From contig NZ_WMLB01000043.1 in NCBI RefSeq assembly GCF_009709675.1, positions 1-64,000 of the forward strand: a stretch of DNA of 64,000 nucleotides, read 5' to 3'. Below are positions 36,586 to 46,098 of this stretch, in pieces. This DNA is from Agromyces bracchium. Lineage in GTDB: Bacteria; Actinomycetota; Actinomycetes; Actinomycetales; Microbacteriaceae. The number at the start of each line of letters is the position of its first letter. Positions within the stretch are counted from its first letter, which is position 1. The position numbers and the translations under genes are program-made. The notes beneath the pieces were generated by a model. It worked only from the letters and a program-made list of their open reading frames with translations, did not search any database and was not told where the DNA came from.

Positions 36586-38223
36586 TCAGGCGGGCGGGTA
36601 CAGGTACAGCGCCTCGCCGACCGGGATCGTCCGCACGTGGTACGAGTGGTCGGAGTTCCAGTTGTACTCCTCGATCGTGACCGTGCCGTCGCCGTTGACC
36701 GACTGCACGTAGGCGACGTGGTTGTACGGGAACCACGCGACCGCACCGACCACGGGCTCGCTGCTCGACGGCCAGCCCTTGGCGGCCCACTCGTCGGCCC
36801 ACATCCAGGCGCTGCCCGAGGCGAGGTTGCTCCAGTCCCACTTCCACGGTGCGCCGGTCACGCCGGCGTCGCGGTTGAGGCGCCAGGCCACGAAGTCGAC
36901 GCACTCGCGGTAGTAGTAGCGCAGCGGGGAGAGCCCGCCGCCGTAGTCGTCGGGCGTCTCGTACCACCACGGGTAGTCGTCGCCCTCGGCCTGCTGGGCG
37001 ACGATCGCGTACTCGCCCGTTCCGCGGGAGGCCAGCTCGGCCTCCCAGGCCGCGCGCTCGGCCTCGGCCGCCGCCGCGTCGATCTCCTCCTTCGTCGTGA
37101 CGGAGAAGCTGTCGCTCGACACGGCGGCGCCGGCGGCGAGGTCGGAGACCTCGAGCCCCTGGGCCTCGGCGATCGACAGGCTGAACTTGGTCGGCGCGCC
37201 GCCCGGCAGGTGGCCGCCCGGAAGGAACGCGTACGCCGGCAGGGCCACGGTGCCGACGAGCGCCGGAACGAGGAGGACGGTGGCCGCGACGCGCATCGGG
37301 CCGTTGCGACGCGAGACGGGGCGCGAATCGCGAGCGCCCACGGGAGCGGACGGCCTCACGGCACGTGCGGCGATGGTCCGGACGGCGGCTCGACGACGGC
37401 CCATGGTCGGCATCACCGACGAGGATGCCTCGCCGGCTGCAGCGGCGACGGCCACCGACGAGGCGCCCGTTGCACGAGCGTCGACCGTGGCGACGGCCGG
37501 GATCCCGGCGGGGTCGGCGTGGGACGCAGCCGGCACCGCGACGGCGTCGGGGAACGGCGGGCGCCCCGCGACCGGAGCGGCGGCTCGTTCGACGGGCGGT
37601 CGCGACGCCGGGTTCGGCATCGGCGGACGGTGGCCGGGGGCGCCGCCGGAGCCCGCAGGGCGGACGGGCCGAGCGGACGCCAGGGGCTGGTCGAATGCCG
37701 GCCTCGCGGGCCGGTCGGGTGCCGGCCGCGCGGGCCGGTCGGGTGCCGGCCTCGCGGACCGGTCGAGGTTCGGCCTCGCGGGCCGGTCGGGGTTCGGCCT
37801 CGCGGGCCGGTCGGGGTTCGGCCTCGCGGACCGGTCGAGGTCCGGCCTCGCGGACCGGTCGAGGTCCGGCCTCGCGGACCGGTCGGGGTTCGGCCTCGCG
37901 GACCGCTCGAGGTCCGGCCTCGCGGACCGCTCGTGCCCGGGCGCGAGCGGCCGTACCGGAGCTGCTCCGGTCTCCCGCAGGGCCGAGCGGTCGCGGAGCG
38001 CCGCACCCTCCCCACCGACCATCCCGTCGGTCGGACGCCGGCGATCGGTGCGGCGACCTGTCGCGGGCGGCCCGGACGCGGCATCCGGATGCGTCACGGA
38101 ATCCGGATGCGGTCCAGCACGACGGGAATCGGGCGCCCAGCCGACGGTGCCGTCTGCGGGCAGGGCCGAGTGCCGTCGGGGCCGCATGGTCGGGGGCTGG
38201 CCGTGCGCGTCGTCACCGTACAA
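36586..38223 (-). CDS. CHAP-domain cell-wall hydrolase with Arg/Pro repeat N-terminus
   Basis: This 545-residue protein has three parts. The first is a Pro/Arg-rich N-terminus with octapeptide repeats (about residues 95-175). The second is a signal-like hydrophobic segment at about 311-332 (VLLVPALVGTVALPAYAF). The third is an extracellular part ending in a CHAP amidase/endopeptidase domain (Cys441 in YRECVDFVAWRLN, His in PYNHVAYV). It should cut peptidoglycan peptides. TTG 38223 has GGAGG 10 nt upstream, but ATG 38187 or a much later start is possible. The segment around the membrane anchor resembles that of the NlpC/P60 protein at 39215-40072. Confidence 0.78.
   Translation of the reverse strand: MYGDDAHGQPPTMRPRRHSALPADGTVGWAPDSRRAGPHPDSVTHPDAASGPPATGRRTDRRRPTDGMVGGEGAALRDRSALRETGAAPVRPLAPGHERSARPDLERSARPNPDRSARPDLDRSARPDLDRSARPNPDRPARPNPDRPARPNLDRSARPAPDRPARPAPDRPARPAFDQPLASARPVRPAGSGGAPGHRPPMPNPASRPPVERAAAPVAGRPPFPDAVAVPAASHADPAGIPAVATVDARATGASSVAVAAAAGEASSSVMPTMGRRRAAVRTIAARAVRPSAPVGARDSRPVSRRNGPMRVAATVLLVPALVGTVALPAYAFLPGGHLPGGAPTKFSLSIAEAQGLEVSDLAAGAAVSSDSFSVTTKEEIDAAAAEAERAAWEAELASRGTGEYAIVAQQAEGDDYPWWYETPDDYGGGLSPLRYYYRECVDFVAWRLNRDAGVTGAPWKWDWSNLASGSAWMWADEWAAKGWPSSSEPVVGAVAWFPYNHVAYVQSVNGDGTVTIEEYNWNSDHSYHVRTIPVGEALYLYPPA
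37701..37939. repeat. Ten 24-bp tandem repeats in CHAP gene
   Basis: Ten direct copies of a 24-bp unit (gcctcgcggaccggtcgagg plus four bases) run without spacers, the last one base short. On the reverse strand they encode the octapeptide D-R-S/P-A-R-P-x-x. Copies differ at a few positions, mostly G/A and T/C changes. Confidence 0.92.
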
Positions 38224-38377
38224 GGATGTGGAACCTCCGGTCCGGCACCGGCTCGGGGGAGGCGGTGGCGGGGCGTTGCGGGTCTGCCGGAGCCGGGGGT
38301 GCTCCGGACTCGTACCACCCTAGGGCACCGCCCGAGCGCTTGTCACGATGCGCCGCACCGGCGCGCCGAGCCGAGGC

Positions 38378-38875
38378 TCAGGCTGCACGTTCCAGGAAGT
38401 CGCTCCACTGCGGCAGCGGGCGCTCGAACCCGCGCACCACCCACCCGCGCCCGTGCGGCATGCGCGGCGTGATCCGCAGCGTCCAGCCCATCTCGGCGGG
38501 CGTGTGGTCGCCCTTGGCGTTGTTGCACCGCAGGCAGCAGGCGACGAGGTTCTCCCACGTGTCGCGTCCACCGCGCGAACGCGGCAGCACGTGGTCGATC
38601 GTCCCGGCCGACTTGCCGCAGTAGGCGCAGCGGTGCTCGTCGCGGCGCAGGACGCCGCGACGGCTGACCGGCACCTGGTGCACGCGCGGAGTCCGCACGT
38701 ATCTCGTGAGGAGGATGACGCTGGGTCGGACCCAGTCGCCGGTCGTGCCGTGGACCGGATTCCCCTCGTCGTGCAGGATCACGGTGGCCTTCTCGTTCAT
38801 GACGAGCAGGAGGGCGCGCTTGAACGAGACGACCGCGAGGGGCTCATATCCGGCGTTGAGCACGAGGGTGCGCAT
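38378..38875 (-). CDS. HNH endonuclease
   Basis: This 165-residue protein has an N-terminal beta domain (MRTLVLNAGYEPLAVVSFKR) and a zinc-bound HNH nuclease domain (RCAYCGK, then TIDHVLPRSRGG, then CCLRCNNAKGDHTP). I recall this type as widespread, single-copy and chromosomal in actinobacteria, not tied to phage. ATG 38875 has AAAGG 7 nt upstream. Its cellular role is not established; DNA repair is often assumed. Confidence 0.9.
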   Translation of the reverse strand: MRTLVLNAGYEPLAVVSFKRALLLVMNEKATVILHDEGNPVHGTTGDWVRPSVILLTRYVRTPRVHQVPVSRRGVLRRDEHRCAYCGKSAGTIDHVLPRSRGGRDTWENLVACCLRCNNAKGDHTPAEMGWTLRITPRMPHGRGWVVRGFERPLPQWSDFLERAA

Positions 38876-38973
38876 GGGGTGCCTTTCGATCGGTGCTGGA
38901 TGGCTTCCAGCCGCGTGAAGGGAAGGACGATCCGGATGCCGCGGGGTGCGCGGAACCGCCCCGGAGACGCGAA

Positions 38974-39002
38974 ACGGGCACCGTCGTGAAGACAGTGCCC
39001 GT
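38974..39002. terminator. Hairpin upstream of HNH gene
   Basis: ACGGGCACCGTC and GACAGTGCCCGT pair over 12 positions with one mismatch or G-U pair around a 5-nt loop. It lies in the 339-bp gap between the HNH start and the NlpC/P60 stop. Besides this hairpin and the one at 39156-39183, I see no gene in that gap. Confidence 0.55.
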
Positions 39003-39155
39003 CGGCATCCCGGCGCGGTCGCGACTCGGCTGACTACTGCGCCGCTGGTCGAAGAGCACGCGCGCACCCGCGGAATGGGTGCTGCTGCGCGGACCGACCA
39101 TCGGACTTCCCCTACCCGGTATTCGGAATCGTCAGGGTCAAGGCTACGACACGAA

Positions 39156-39183
39156 TGGCGTGCCGGGTCCTCCCGGCACGCCA
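39156..39183 (-). terminator. Terminator of NlpC/P60 gene
   Basis: TGGCGTGCCGGG and CCCGGCACGCCA form a perfect 12-bp stem with a 4-nt loop about 31 nt after the NlpC/P60 stop codon. It is followed on the reverse strand by TTCGTGTCG, without a long T-run. Confidence 0.75.
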
Positions 39184-39214
39184 CTCGCGACACGCTTCAC
39201 ACGCTGTTCACACG

Positions 39215-40072
39215 TCAGATCCGCACGATCCAGTAGTCGCTCGTCCAGATCGGCTGGGTCCGCACGACCGTGCCCTCGTACGGCGCGTGGAGGATCATGC
39301 CGTTGCCGGCGTAGAAGCCGATGTGGCCGCTCATGACGACGAGGTCGCCGGGAACCGCCTCGGAGACGGGGATCTGCGTGCCGGCGGCACCCTGCGCGGA
39401 GGACGAGTGCGGGAGGCTGATGCCGAACTGCGCGTAGACGTACTGCACGAGGCCGGAGCAGTCGAACCCGGCCGGCGTCGCGCCGCCGTAGACGTACGGG
39501 ACGCCGAGGTACTGCTGGGCGACGGCGAACACGCTGGCCGGATCCGCCGAACCGTAGACGGCGGCCGGGGTGTACTCGCTCGCGGCCGCGGCGTAGGAGG
39601 TCATCTGCTCGGCGGCGGCCTGACGTGCGGCCTCGGCGGCGGCGGCCTCCTCGGCCGCGCGCTGCGCCTCCTCGGCCGCGCGGATCTCCTCGCCCGAGAC
39701 GGCGTCGTAGCCGTCCTCCGAGATGGGCGCCGCGATGACGTCCTCGGCGACCTCGACGTCCTGCGGGGCCGCCTTGGTCAGCTGGGTGCTCGCGGTGGCG
39801 CCGAACTGGATGCCGTCGGTGCCGGGCGCGAACGCGTAGGCGGGGATCGCGAGCGTGCCGACCAGGCCGGCCGCGACGGACATCACCATCACGTTCTTGG
39901 CGCTGCCGCGGCGGAGCCGGCGACCCAGCGAGTCCTTCTGGAGCTTCGCCTCCGCTGCGACGTCGGGCGTCGCCGCGGGCGCCGCCGGAGTCGCGCGACG
40001 CACGAGTGCGGTTCCGGTCCTGGGCTTGGGGGCGGTGGTCGCGCCGGAGCGGCGCCGGGGGAATCGAGCCAA
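39215..40072 (-). CDS. NlpC/P60 family peptidoglycan endopeptidase
   Basis: This 285-residue hydrolase has a basic N-terminus, a membrane/signal segment (VAAGLVGTLAIPAYAFAPG), an Ala/Glu coiled coil and a C-terminal NlpC/P60 domain. The catalytic Cys205 is in FDCSGLVQ, with His in SGHIGFYAG and ILHAP. It cleaves D-Glu-diaminoacid bonds in wall peptides. TTG 40072 is supported by GGAGG 7 nt before it. A promoter is placed at 40217-40245, giving a leader of about 137 nt. IdeR is encoded next upstream on the same strand. Confidence 0.9.
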   Translation of the reverse strand: MARFPRRRSGATTAPKPRTGTALVRRATPAAPAATPDVAAEAKLQKDSLGRRLRRGSAKNVMVMSVAAGLVGTLAIPAYAFAPGTDGIQFGATASTQLTKAAPQDVEVAEDVIAAPISEDGYDAVSGEEIRAAEEAQRAAEEAAAAEAARQAAAEQMTSYAAAASEYTPAAVYGSADPASVFAVAQQYLGVPYVYGGATPAGFDCSGLVQYVYAQFGISLPHSSSAQGAAGTQIPVSEAVPGDLVVMSGHIGFYAGNGMILHAPYEGTVVRTQPIWTSDYWIVRI

Positions 40073-40216
40073 AACGTGTCCTCCGCCCCACGAGGCCGAA
40101 GCTCCGTCTCACCTGTGCGCTTGGGGGCGCGTCACGGGTATCGGGGCCGAGCGGTGAGCGCGGGAGGCGTCTCGACCCTGTTCCTCCGGCTGGCTTGTCG
40201 CCGGCGGACTCGATCG
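40073..40216 (-). other. Long structured 5' leader of NlpC/P60 gene
   Basis: About 137 nt of GC-rich transcribed leader separate the predicted start from the TTG codon. Local inverted segments are visible (CCGCCGGC facing GCCAGCCGG; GGAGCTTCGGCCTC). Actinobacterial wall-hydrolase genes are often controlled by c-di-AMP (ydaO) riboswitches, but I could not match the conserved core convincingly. Confidence 0.35.
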
Positions 40217-40245
40217 AGAATACGCGAGAGGTCGTCGATTGTCAC
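40217..40245 (-). promoter_or_regulatory. Promoter of NlpC/P60 gene
   Basis: On the reverse strand a -35 GTGACA (40240-40245) is 17 bp from a -10 TATTCT (40217-40222). The AT content here is locally high. The predicted start is near 40209. Confidence 0.65.
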
Positions 40246-40348
40246 ATTTCGATCACGGAGCGCCGGATTCCGCGCCCTGCGACGGTCGCCGATGCCGGAT
40301 CCGAACGCGACGCGCGCCGGGCACCCCGCCCGCACGGGACCGTCCGGA

Positions 40349-41041
40349 TCAATCCCCGATGAAGAGGTGACCGGCCAGCTCGGACGGCAGCTCGAGCGAG
40401 TCGTCGCGACCCTCGACCGAGACCGCCACGGAGGCCCCGTCGCGACGCAGCGTCACCCGGGTGCCGGGAAGCACGCCGGCCGCCTTGAGCCGCGCCAGCA
40501 GCTCCGGCTCGAACTGCGCGGGCTCGGCGAGTCGGCGGATCACGCCCTCGGCCGAACCGCCGCCCTCGTCGAGGGCCGTGAGCACGTTGCGCACGCCCTG
40601 CATGAACGGCGCGGCGGGCGGGGCGCCCAGCTCCTCCAGCCCGGGGATCGGATTGCCGTAGGGCGAGTGCGTGGGCTGGCCGAGGATCTCGACGAGGCGA
40701 CGCTCGACGTGCTCGCTCATCACGTGCTCCCAGCGGCACGCCTCTTCATGGACGTACTCCCAGTCGAGGCCGATCACGTCGGCGAGCAGGCGCTCGGCGA
40801 GTCGGTGCTTGCGCATGACGTGCACGGCCTTCTGGCGGCCGTCGGCCGTGAGCTCGAGGTGCCGGTCGCCGGAGACCACGACGAGGCCGTCGCGCTCCAT
40901 CCGCGCGACCGTCTGCGACACGGTGGGACCGGAGTGCCCGATGCGCTCGGAGATGCGGGCGCGGAGCGGCACGATGCCCTCCTCCTCGAGGTCGAGGATG
41001 GTGCGCAGGTACATCTCGGTCGTGTCGATGAGGTCGGTCAA
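40349..41041 (-). CDS. ideR: Iron-dependent repressor IdeR/DtxR
   Basis: This 230-residue metalloregulator represses iron uptake and storage genes when bound to Fe2+. With TTG 41041 as residue 1, the known DtxR ligands fall at the same numbers: Met10, His79, Glu83, His98, Cys102, Glu105, His106. Cys102 marks the iron (not MntR-type manganese) branch. A winged helix (SGPTVSQTVARMERDG) and a C-terminal SH3-like domain are present. GGGGGAG precedes the TTG by a few bases, which settles the start. Confidence 0.95.
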   Translation of the reverse strand: MTDLIDTTEMYLRTILDLEEEGIVPLRARISERIGHSGPTVSQTVARMERDGLVVVSGDRHLELTADGRQKAVHVMRKHRLAERLLADVIGLDWEYVHEEACRWEHVMSEHVERRLVEILGQPTHSPYGNPIPGLEELGAPPAAPFMQGVRNVLTALDEGGGSAEGVIRRLAEPAQFEPELLARLKAAGVLPGTRVTLRRDGASVAVSVEGRDDSLELPSELAGHLFIGD

Positions 41042-41184
41042 TTCGCTCCCCCTCGGCCGTCGGGCGCCTCGTGCATCAGAACAGACTACTGGCCGCAGCC
41101 GACATGCCGCCGAGCCCATCGGGTGGACACGACGAACGACGGGGACGGCGTCATCCGCCGCCATGGCGAATGCGCCGCGTCTAG

Positions 41185-42309
<1,125 letters not shown>

Positions 42310-42319
42310 GGTGACGGCC

Positions 42320-42589
42320 ATGCGGCTGTGGCTCTCCGAGTCCGAGCGGCGTCCGGATCCGGAGCCGGTCCGGGCGGACGCGCGCAAGGCGCTGCTCGCC
42401 GGGACCATCGGCTGGATCATCGCGCTCGGCTTCGCGCTGGCGTTCTCCGGCTCACTCGCCGATGCGGGGTTCGGATGGTTCGTCGCCGCCGCCGCGATCG
42501 GGGTCGGTCTCGGCCTCGTCGGGCTCGTCGTCGTGCAGCTGCGACGTCGCCGTGATCGTCAGGGTCCGGACGGACCGCCCGCCCCCTGA
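42320..42589 (+). CDS. DUF2530 membrane protein
   Basis: This 89-residue protein has two membrane helices (GTIGWIIALGFALAF and FVAAAAIGVGLGLVGLVVVQL) followed by a basic tail, which matches DUF2530 of actinobacteria. ATG 42320 is chosen because TAGGGT (42307-42312), which overlaps the serC stop codon TAG, lies 7 nt upstream. It could therefore have its own leaderless transcript besides read-through from serC. Confidence 0.85.
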   Translation: MRLWLSESERRPDPEPVRADARKALLAGTIGWIIALGFALAFSGSLADAGFGWFVAAAAIGVGLGLVGLVVVQLRRRRDRQGPDGPPAP

Positions 42590-42605
42590 ACGCGGACCGG
42601 ACGGC

Positions 42606-43343
42606 TCAGTCCGACTCGTCCGTCGGGTGCTCGTCCCCGGTTCCCTCGTCGTCTCGGTCGTCCTCGTCGTCGTCGTCCGCCGCGCGGTCGTCACCGACGT
42701 CCGCGGCATCCTCGTCATCGGCGCCGTCGCCTCCGGACCCGCCGGATGCGTCGAGCGCGTCGATGTCGATGCCGTCGAAGACGTCGTCACCCGCGTCCTC
42801 GTCGCCGAAGTCGTCGTCGGCGTCGGCGGGGCCGTCGTCCTCGAGCTCGTCGTCCTCGGCCCCGTCGTCGACTCCATCGGCCTCGTCGGACTCGTCGTCG
42901 ACCGGCTCGGCCTCGGCGGCGGCCGCGAGCTGGGCCGCCCGGTACTCGGCGAGCCGTTCGGACCACGGCACCCACTCTGGCGCGAGGAGCGCCCGCTCGC
43001 CCGGGAGCAGCTCGGTCTCGAGCACGGTCGGGTCCGCCCCCTCGACCCTGGCGAGGGTGACCGACCAGTGCCACCCGGGGTACCCGGGCAGGTCGGCGGC
43101 GAAGTGCAGCGAGAGCACGTGGTCGTCGTTGGCCACGTGGCCGATCACGGAGCCGACCGTCTGCGGCGCGGTGACCTCGAGCAGCGCGCCACGCGCGAGG
43201 TCCACCGCGGCGAGCAGCACCTCGTCGGCGACGATCGGAGCCCGCTCCTCGGTGATCCCGGCGCGGTCGGATGCCTCGACCTCGCCCGGTTCGGACGCCT
43301 CGGTCGCCTCGGCCGAATCGCCGGGGAACTCCTCGTCAGGCAT
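42606..43343 (-). CDS. DUF3027 protein
   Basis: This 245-residue protein has a DUF3027 domain in the first two thirds (GSVIGHVANDDHVLSLHFAA, PGYPGWHWSVTLARV, LLAPEWVPWSERL) and an extremely acidic Asp-rich tail of about 85 residues. ATG 43343 overlaps the end of the cold-shock-domain gene by 8 bp, so the two are coupled. The domain is actinobacterial and uncharacterised. Confidence 0.87.
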   Translation of the reverse strand: MPDEEFPGDSAEATEASEPGEVEASDRAGITEERAPIVADEVLLAAVDLARGALLEVTAPQTVGSVIGHVANDDHVLSLHFAADLPGYPGWHWSVTLARVEGADPTVLETELLPGERALLAPEWVPWSERLAEYRAAQLAAAAEAEPVDDESDEADGVDDGAEDDELEDDGPADADDDFGDEDAGDDVFDGIDIDALDASGGSGGDGADDEDAADVGDDRAADDDDEDDRDDEGTGDEHPTDESD

Positions 43344-43716
43344 CCAGCTCGTCCGCAACCTTGCGCAGGAGGGCCGCGATCTTCCGGCTGTGCGCGTTGT
43401 CGGGGTAGCGGCCGCGCTTCAGGTTCGCGCCGATCCCGTCGAGGAGCTTCACGAGGTCCTCGACGATGACCGCCATGTCGTCGGCCGGCTTGCGGTGCAT
43501 GCGCGCGAGGCTGGGCGGGGCGTCGAGGACGCGGACCGACAGCGCCTGGGCGCCGCGCTTGCCCTGTGCGATCCCGAACTCGAGCCGGGTGCCCGAGCGC
43601 ACGGTCGCGCCGGCGGGAAGCGCGGAGGCGTGGAGGAAGACCTCCTGGCCGTCATCGCCGCTGATGAAGCCGAACCCCTTCTCCTCGTCGTAGAACTTGA
43701 CCTTGCCGGTGGGCAT
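43336..43716 (-). CDS. Cold-shock-domain protein with C-terminal helical extension
   Basis: This 126-residue protein starts with a cold-shock domain (TGKVKFYDEEKGFGFISGDDGQEVFLHASAL; RNP1-like KGFGFI) that binds single-stranded nucleic acid. It adds about 60 residues (DMAVIVEDLVKLLDGIGANLKRGRYPDNAHSRKIAALLRK), like mycobacterial Rv0871-type proteins. It is coupled to DUF3027. ATG 43716 is the only start that gives an intact domain. Confidence 0.9.
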   Translation of the reverse strand: MPTGKVKFYDEEKGFGFISGDDGQEVFLHASALPAGATVRSGTRLEFGIAQGKRGAQALSVRVLDAPPSLARMHRKPADDMAVIVEDLVKLLDGIGANLKRGRYPDNAHSRKIAALLRKVADELDA

Positions 43717-43825
43717 CGATGGAACTCCCGCTGTCTCGGTGGGCGCGCCGGAAACCGCGGCGACGTCGGCCCCCAGTCTACGGTCCGGCACCCATCGGAA
43801 CCGCCGTGGGGCCTATTCTGGGACG

Positions 43826-44101
43826 GTGAGCAATCAGGGCCCGATCACCGATCATCGTCTCGAGCGCATCCTCGCCTACATGGTGGCCGCGACCGTCGGG
43901 CTCTCGATCATCGCGTTCTTCGCGGTCATGATCGGCACGCTCGCGGGGGTCGGCGCCGACGACGGGTTCAGCGAGGGGATCTGGCCGTTCGTGCTCGTGC
44001 TCCCCCTCATCGGGCTGCCCATCGGCTTCGTCCTGCTGGTGGCACTCCTCATCGTCAACGGCCTGCGACGCTCGCGGGAGTCCCGGCAGGGCACGGACTG
44101 A
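43826..44101 (+). CDS. Small two-TM membrane protein
   Basis: This 91-residue protein has two hydrophobic helices (ILAYMVAATVGLSIIAFFAVMI and PFVLVLPLIGLPIGFVLLVALLI) and a basic tail. TATTCT (43814-43819) is 6 nt before GTG 43826, ruling out the longer frame. It precedes the helicase-associated gene by 5 bp, so the two form an operon. It is similar in layout to small proteins beside XPB genes in related actinobacteria. Confidence 0.78.
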   Translation: MSNQGPITDHRLERILAYMVAATVGLSIIAFFAVMIGTLAGVGADDGFSEGIWPFVLVLPLIGLPIGFVLLVALLIVNGLRRSRESRQGTD

Positions 44102-44106
44102 CGGCC

Positions 44107-45981
44107 ATGCTGGTGCTCGCCGCGAGCCTCCGCGCGATTCCGCGCGAGCGCCTCGCGGCCGCGCTGGCCGTTCGCGAACTCGATCACTCGAGCGTCCGCG
44201 ATCTCTTCGACCTCGCCGAAGCCCTCACCGCCGCCGACTCCATCGATCACGCCGTCGACCGGCTCGAGCGGCCGTCGCTCGCTGTCCTCGCCGCCGCCGC
44301 GGAGACCTCCGACGACGCGGGCTGGACCGACCTCGACCGACTCGCCGGCGAACTCCGCCGACTCGGTGCCGACGACCTCGCCGACGCCCTGGTCCACGAC
44401 CCGGGCGCGGTGCTCGAGCGCCTCGAGGCGCGTCTCCTGGTGCTGCGCGACGGCACCCGGATCCACGTGCCGACCGAGATCGCCGCCCGGTTGGGCACGC
44501 GGCTCGACGACGACCTGCCGAGCCTCGAGTCCCTCGCCGCGCACGCCCCGCCGGTCGCCGTGCCAGGTGAGCGCCCCGACACGGGCCTGCTCGACCGGCG
44601 GGCCGCCGAGACGGCGCACAGCACCGTCGCCGCGACGGCCGAGCTGCTCTCCGGACTCGCCGTGCAGCCGGCCCGCGAACTCGCGAAGGGCGGCTTCGCG
44701 CTGCCCGATGCCAAGCGACTCGCCGAGGCCGCCGGGGTCGAGCTCGACGAGTTCCCGCGTCTCGTGCGCCGCGCGACCGAGGCGGGGCTGATCGTCCGCG
44801 ACGGCCCGGTGTGGCTCGAGTCCGATGCGGGCGCGGAGTGGATCATGCTCGGCACGGGGTCCCGGTGGACCCGGCTCGCTGAGGCCTGGCGGGCCCGCAT
44901 CCCCGCCCCGCTGCGCGACCTCGTCGTCCGGCGCAGCGAGGCCCTGAGCTCCTCGTCCATCCGGGACGACGTCGCCTGGTACTACCCCGGCGGGGGCGCG
45001 TGGCTCCGCGACGGCATGGACCGGCTGCTGGAGGACGCCGAGGCGCTCGGCCTCGCGGTCGCGGGCGAGCCCCTCGAGACGGCGTCCCTCGTGCTCTCCG
45101 GCGACCTCGCAGGCGCTGCCGAGCGCCTCTCCCGGCACTTCCCGCAACAGGTCGACAAGGTCTACGTGCAGCACGACCTGACGATCGTCTCCCCCGGCCC
45201 GCTCGAGCCCTCCCTCGACGCCCGGCTGCGGGCCTTCGCCGAGGTCGAGGGTCGCGACCTCGCGTCGAGCTACCGCGTGACCGCGGCATCCGTCAACCGC
45301 GCCCTCGCCGCGGGAGACAGCGAGGAGGGGATCCGCGCCTTCCTCGAGGAGATCTCGCTGACCGGCATCCCCCAGCCGCTCGCCTACCTGCTGAGCGAGT
45401 CCGCGGCGCGGTTCGGCGCCGTCCGGGTCGGTGCCGCCGATCCGTCCGAGGCGCCCGCGCGGGCATCGGTGCGATCCGAGGACCCCCAGCTCATCGGCAC
45501 GCTCCTCGTCGACCAGTCCCTCTCCTCGCTCGGGCTCCGACAGGACGGCGCGCACCGCCTGCTGTCCCGCTTCACGCCCGACGTGGTGTTCTGGGGCCTG
45601 AGCGACGCGCGCTACCCGGTCGCCGCGGAGGACGCGGAAGGGCGCATCGTGCGCCTGCGCCGGCATCACGTCGGGCACGCGCCGGCGCCGGCCCCGCGCA
45701 CCGACCCGCTGGAGGCCCTGCTCGACCGACTCGCCGAGGCCGATGCCGAGGGCGGGACGGAGCAGGCCTGGCTCGCGCGCCAGCTCGAAGCCGCCGCCCG
45801 CGCGAAGGAGACCCTCACGGTGACGGTGCGGATGCCGGGCGGCGACACGGCCGACTACCTGCTCGCCCCGGCGAGCGTCGCGAACGGGCGGCTCCGCGCG
45901 CGCGACCGCAAGTCCGACATCGAGCGGACGCTGCCGATCTCCGCCATCGCAGCGGTTGCGCCGGCTCCGGCGGGGAGCTGA
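44107..45981 (+). CDS. Helicase-associated domain protein (partner of XPB)
   Basis: This 624-residue protein is helical at the N-terminus, with winged-helix-like repeats. It carries the Helicase_C_3/XPB-associated domain around residues 345-480 (KVYVQHDLTIVSPGPLEPS, YRVTAASVNRALAAGD, GIPQPLAYLL). The C-terminal part resembles a small beta domain (VRMPGGDTADYLLAPASVANG). In mycobacteria its homologue Rv0862c is encoded next to XPB, as here. It has no helicase motifs and probably assists XPB on DNA. Confidence 0.88.
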   Translation: MLVLAASLRAIPRERLAAALAVRELDHSSVRDLFDLAEALTAADSIDHAVDRLERPSLAVLAAAAETSDDAGWTDLDRLAGELRRLGADDLADALVHDPGAVLERLEARLLVLRDGTRIHVPTEIAARLGTRLDDDLPSLESLAAHAPPVAVPGERPDTGLLDRRAAETAHSTVAATAELLSGLAVQPARELAKGGFALPDAKRLAEAAGVELDEFPRLVRRATEAGLIVRDGPVWLESDAGAEWIMLGTGSRWTRLAEAWRARIPAPLRDLVVRRSEALSSSSIRDDVAWYYPGGGAWLRDGMDRLLEDAEALGLAVAGEPLETASLVLSGDLAGAAERLSRHFPQQVDKVYVQHDLTIVSPGPLEPSLDARLRAFAEVEGRDLASSYRVTAASVNRALAAGDSEEGIRAFLEEISLTGIPQPLAYLLSESAARFGAVRVGAADPSEAPARASVRSEDPQLIGTLLVDQSLSSLGLRQDGAHRLLSRFTPDVVFWGLSDARYPVAAEDAEGRIVRLRRHHVGHAPAPAPRTDPLEALLDRLAEADAEGGTEQAWLARQLEAAARAKETLTVTVRMPGGDTADYLLAPASVANGRLRARDRKSDIERTLPISAIAAVAPAPAGS

Positions 45982-46098
45982 CGCGAAGCGACGGACGTCG
46001 ACGGCGAGCCGGGCGCGGACGCCGCGCCGGGCCCGCCACGCCGTGGCATCCGTCGCCCTCGGCCCCGCCCTCGGGAATCCCAGATAGACTGGTCCGCT

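Noticed and set aside
37701-37939. CRISPR array
   Set aside because: The 24-bp units abut without spacers and encode an octapeptide repeat in frame; no cas genes are present.
40073-40208. Definite c-di-AMP riboswitch call
   Set aside because: The leader length and gene fit, but the conserved core motifs could not be matched by eye; kept only as a structured-leader finding.
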